Shown here: positions 4,327 to 6,786 of the stretch, piece by piece
Position numbering within the stretch: position 1 is the first letter of the stretch
Layout of the letters: each line of letters opens with the position of its first letter
Source of the DNA: an uncultured Oscillospiraceae bacterium
GTDB taxonomy: Bacteria > Bacillota > Clostridia > Oscillospirales > Oscillospiraceae
Reading direction: 5' to 3'
Assembly (NCBI GenBank): GCA_934668605.1
Contig: CAKUNY010000110.1
Span: 1 to 6,786 of the forward strand
DNA length: 6,786 nucleotides
Notes under the pieces: model-generated
Database searches by the model: none
The model's input: the letters and a program-made list of their open reading frames with translations, nothing else
Told to the model about the DNA's origin: nothing
Program-made: the position numbers and the translations under genes

Positions 4327-6408
4327 TCAGGGCGTTCGCTTTGCCGCCATCCTGCGCGCGCGGCCATTGGGCGCTTTTTTCGCGTTTGCGGCGGGGGCGG
4401 CAGATTTCTGCGGCTGCGCTTTTTTCATGGGCGCGGGCTTTTGGGGCGCATTCGGCTGCTTTCCGGTCTTTTTGGGCGCGGCGTTTTTCGTTGGCTGCGC
4501 CGGTTTGCCGGGCTGCTTTTTGTTCGGCGCGGACTTTTGCGGCTGCTTTGCGTCGGATTGTTTCTGCTGCGGCTTTTTCTCCGGCTGATTGGATTTCTGC
4601 CCGGCGGCTTCTCCCTTGCGCGGGCGGATGAGGCACTGAGAGCTGAAGCCGATCAGATCCTCCCGGTGCGCAAGCTCCAAGGCTTCGTGGACAAGCTTAT
4701 AGTTTTTCGGGTCTTTATACTGCATGAGCGCGCGCTGCATCGCCTTTTCGCGCGGGTCTTTGGGGACATAGACCGGCTGCATCGTCCGGGGATCCAAGCC
4801 GGTGTAATACATGACGGTCGATAGGGTCGAGGGGGTCGGATAGAAATCCTGCACCTGCTCGGGCTGGTGGGAAATATCGCGCAGATATTCCGCCAACGCG
4901 ACCGCGTCCTTCATCGTACAGCCCGGGTGAGACGACATGAGATAGGGAACGAGGAACTGGTTCATACGCTCCTGGCGATTGAGCTCGGCGTATTTTTCCG
5001 CGAAGCGCAGATAGACGCTGTGCTTCGGCTTTCCCATCTTCTCCAGAACCGCGTCCGACACATGCTCCGGCGCGACCTTTAATTGCCCGGAAATGTGGTA
5101 GCGCACGAGCTCCTTGAAAAACACGTCCGAAGAATCGGCCAGCACGTAGTCAAAGCGGATGCCGCTGCGGATGAAGACCTTCTTGACGCCCGGAATCGCG
5201 CGGAGCTTGCGGAGAAGCGCGAGATAGTCCGAGTGGTCGGCGACCAGGTTTTTACACGGCGAGGGGAACAGGCACTGCCGGTTCTGACAGGCACCTCTCG
5301 TGAGCTGCTTTTTGCATGCCGGCTGCCGGAAATCCGCCGTGGGGCCGCCGACGTCGTGGATGTAGCCCTTGAAATTGGGGTCGCGCGTCATGAGGCAGGC
5401 CTCTTTTAAAAGCGACGCATGCGACCGGGACTGGATGATGCGCCCCTGATGGAACGTCAGCGCGCAGAAATTACAGGCGCCAAAGCAGCCCCGGCAGGAC
5501 GTCAGGCTGAACTGAATTTCGGAAATCGCGGGCACGCCGCCGAGCGCTTCGTAGCTCGGGTGATACGTCCGGCAGTAGGGAAGATCGTAGACCGCGTCCA
5601 TCTCCTGCTGCGAAAGCGGCTTTTGCGGCGGGTTCTGGACGACGAATTCATGGCTTGAATAGGGCTCTAAGAGCCGCTTGGCCGAAAACGGGTCGGTGTT
5701 CTGGTACTGAAGATAGAAGCTCTCGGCGTATTTGCGCTTGCTTTTCTGAAGCTCGGGGTAGCTCGGGAGCTTTAAATACGAGAGATTTTCGTCCGGCGCT
5801 TTGATTTTGAAAACCGTGCCGTCAATGTAGGTGATATCGTGGATATCCATCCCGTCGTTGAGCGCGTCGGCAATCTCAATGATCGCGCGCTCTCCCATGC
5901 CGTAGATGAGAAGGTCTGCCTGTGCGTCCAAAAGCACCGAGCGCTTGAGCTTATCCGACCAGTAGTCGTAGTGCGCAAGGCGGCGGAGGCTCGCTTCAAT
6001 GCCTCCGATGATAATGGGCGCTTTTTTGTAGCGCTGGCGAATTAAGTTGCAGTAGACCGTCACGGCGTAGTCCGGCCGCTTTCCCATCACCCCGCCGGGG
6101 GTGTACGCGTCTGTTTTCCGGTGGTGCCGGGAGACGGAGTAGTGGTTTACCATCGAGTCCATGTTGCCGCCGCAAACGAGAAAGCCGAGCCGGGGCTCGC
6201 CGAGAACGGAAATGGAATCGGGATTTTTCCAGTCGGGCTGGGAGATGATGCCGACCTTGTAGCCGCGGGACTCTAAGACGCGCGAAATGATCGCGTGCCC
6301 GAACGACGGGTGGTCGACATACGCGTCGCCGATGATGTAGACAAAGTCGCACTGCGTCCAGCCGCGGGCGTTCATATCAGATTTGCTGATGGGCAAAAAT
6401 TCTGCCAT
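4327..6408 (-). CDS. ygiQ: YgiQ family radical SAM protein (UPF0313)
   Basis: The 693-residue protein matches YgiQ/UPF0313, widespread radical SAM proteins of uncertain reaction. The N-terminal family domain covers about 5-300 (FLPISKSDM, FVYIIGDAYVDHPSFGHAII, IIIGGIEASLRRLAHYDYWSD). The SAM cluster motif is CFGACNFC (C308, C312, C315), preceded by C305 and followed by ALTFHQGR. GGPTADF follows, then four more cysteines (C365, C374, C379, C385), part of the family pattern and possibly an extra metal site. SGIRFDY, KVAPEHVSD and QDFYPTPST continue the core, and the DUF3362-type region ends near 598. Residues 600-693 form a Lys/Gln/Pro/Ala-rich, almost acid-free tail of low complexity, variable in this family. 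The start at 6408 has AAAGGA 5 bases upstream and gives the conserved N-terminus. No strong terminator separates it from the SSB-like gene. Confidence 0.95.
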   Translation of the reverse strand: MAEFLPISKSDMNARGWTQCDFVYIIGDAYVDHPSFGHAIISRVLESRGYKVGIISQPDWKNPDSISVLGEPRLGFLVCGGNMDSMVNHYSVSRHHRKTDAYTPGGVMGKRPDYAVTVYCNLIRQRYKKAPIIIGGIEASLRRLAHYDYWSDKLKRSVLLDAQADLLIYGMGERAIIEIADALNDGMDIHDITYIDGTVFKIKAPDENLSYLKLPSYPELQKSKRKYAESFYLQYQNTDPFSAKRLLEPYSSHEFVVQNPPQKPLSQQEMDAVYDLPYCRTYHPSYEALGGVPAISEIQFSLTSCRGCFGACNFCALTFHQGRIIQSRSHASLLKEACLMTRDPNFKGYIHDVGGPTADFRQPACKKQLTRGACQNRQCLFPSPCKNLVADHSDYLALLRKLRAIPGVKKVFIRSGIRFDYVLADSSDVFFKELVRYHISGQLKVAPEHVSDAVLEKMGKPKHSVYLRFAEKYAELNRQERMNQFLVPYLMSSHPGCTMKDAVALAEYLRDISHQPEQVQDFYPTPSTLSTVMYYTGLDPRTMQPVYVPKDPREKAMQRALMQYKDPKNYKLVHEALELAHREDLIGFSSQCLIRPRKGEAAGQKSNQPEKKPQQKQSDAKQPQKSAPNKKQPGKPAQPTKNAAPKKTGKQPNAPQKPAPMKKAQPQKSAAPAANAKKAPNGRARRMAAKRTP

Positions 6409-6422
6409 AGGTGTCCTTTCTT

Positions 6423-6499
6423 TTCGGTTGCCAACCGAAGGGGTTTTTTACTTTCTGCCGTGGCGCAGGCGCCATTTTAAACTGGCAGAAGCCTGCCAG
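6423..6499 (-). promoter_or_regulatory. Structured upstream region of ygiQ
   Basis: Several dyads lie just before the ygiQ ribosome binding site: TTCGGTT/AACCGAA with a 3-base spacer (6423-6439), TGGCGC/GCGCCA with a 2-base spacer (6461-6474) and CTGGCAG/CTGCCAG with a 4-base loop (6482-6499). In addition TTCTGCC (6453-6459) can pair with GGCAGAA (6484-6490), which would break the 6482-6499 hairpin. Read on the plus strand, the 6423-6439 hairpin is followed by GGGG and six Ts, terminator-like, but no plus-strand gene precedes it. No clear promoter for ygiQ is visible. The role is unproven. Confidence 0.4.
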
Positions 6500-6520
6500 C
6501 TGGTTCATTTTCGACCCCAC

Positions 6521-6705
6521 GCTTCTTAGCTGCGCAAAGAAGCGCCGTGTCGAGCCGCCGGGAAGAAGTTGCCCAAAGGAAACCCTTTAAAAGGGTTTCC
6601 TCTGGACTCCTTCGGAAACAAAAGGGTTGCGACCCTTTTGAGATCCCGGGAGTTCCAGATTTGCATTACCTTTCTAATGGGGCATTCTTCTACGGGTTTT
6701 AGAAG
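6521..6705. repeat. Cluster of inverted repeats, possible dispersed repeat element
   Basis: This non-coding stretch holds consecutive dyads: GCTTCTT/AAGAAGC (6521-6543), a 12-bp near-perfect palindrome AGGAAACCCTTT/AAAGGGTTTCCT with one central base (6577-6601), CAAAAGGGT/ACCCTTTTG around TGCG (6619-6640), CATTA/TAATG (6664-6679) and CTTCTA/TAGAAG (6687-6705). The two largest share the 9-base word AAAAGGGTT, repeated directly 31 bp apart (6589-6597 and 6620-6628). This density is far above that in the rest of the window and suggests a structured RNA or a small dispersed intergenic repeat. A 75-codon minus-strand frame crosses it (6526-6753) but starts with TTG and lacks a ribosome binding site. 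Confidence 0.45.
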
Positions 6706-6786
6706 CACTCTCTTTCTGGCATGCAAGGTTTTACCGTTTTGATAGTTATTCAACGATTTTTCTGCCGAGCAGCAAATTTGGAGGCA
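6706..6786. other. AT-richer right edge, nothing definite
   Basis: No gene, clear promoter or terminator can be supported. The minus strand reads into the inverted-repeat cluster from here, so if that cluster is an RNA or repeat its other boundary may be in this segment or beyond the window end. Confidence 0.4.

Noticed and set aside
3742..4824. Plus-strand 360-codon frame antisense to the SSB-like and YgiQ genes
   Set aside because: It spans two real minus-strand genes and their gap. Its Leu/Arg/Gly/Phe-rich middle is simply the complement of the Lys/Gln/Ala-rich YgiQ tail.
6423..6449. Plus-strand terminator (hairpin, GGGG, six Ts)
   Set aside because: No plus-strand gene lies upstream within several kb, and the T-run is separated from the stem by four Gs, so it is listed only as part of the structured ygiQ upstream region.
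6526..6753. 75-codon minus-strand frame
   Set aside because: It starts with TTG without a Shine-Dalgarno sequence and runs through a series of inverted repeats that better explain the sequence; no domain is recognisable.

Overview
The window looks like an ordinary chromosomal stretch from a fairly GC-rich member of the Clostridia, plausibly an Oscillospiraceae/Ruminococcaceae-type gut anaerobe. The reasons are strong AGGAGG-type ribosome binding sites, oxygen-sensitive radical SAM enzymes, a C_GCAxxG_C_C-family redox protein, a DUF4349 lipoprotein and a two-domain SSB-like protein. This placement is inference from gene content; no rRNA or other phylogenetic marker is present. I see no phage, transposase, CRISPR, tRNA or rRNA.

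Layout: (1) 1-163 has no supported gene. (2) A radical SAM/SPASM enzyme lies on the minus strand (164-1012). (3) A 105-bp divergent intergenic region carries a good sigma-A promoter for the plus strand and a weaker one for the minus strand. (4) Two plus-strand genes follow: a C_GCAxxG_C_C protein (1118-1579) and an unrecognised three-pass membrane protein (1632-2396). (5) A strong hairpin terminator at 2433-2469 separates them from the converging minus-strand genes. (6) On the minus strand, read from right to left, are a YgiQ-family radical SAM protein (6408-4327), a tandem OB-fold SSB-like protein (4254-3640) and a DUF4349 lipoprotein (3526-2474). (7) The last 378 bp (6409-6786) contain no convincing gene but are densely packed with inverted repeats.

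The long reading frames antisense to the genes (up to 458 codons) are shadows produced by GC-rich codon usage.

The genes do not form one obvious pathway. The most interesting signals are regulatory. An ECF-sigma-type promoter with exact 16-bp spacing precedes the DUF4349 lipoprotein, suggesting envelope-stress control. An 11-of-12-bp inverted repeat swallows the Shine-Dalgarno sequence of the SSB-like gene, suggesting translational or operator control. The ygiQ upstream region has two mutually exclusive hairpins. The SSB-like protein is itself unusual, with two OB folds in one chain and an acidic, Phe-terminated tail. I did not find a clear new defence or biosynthetic system.
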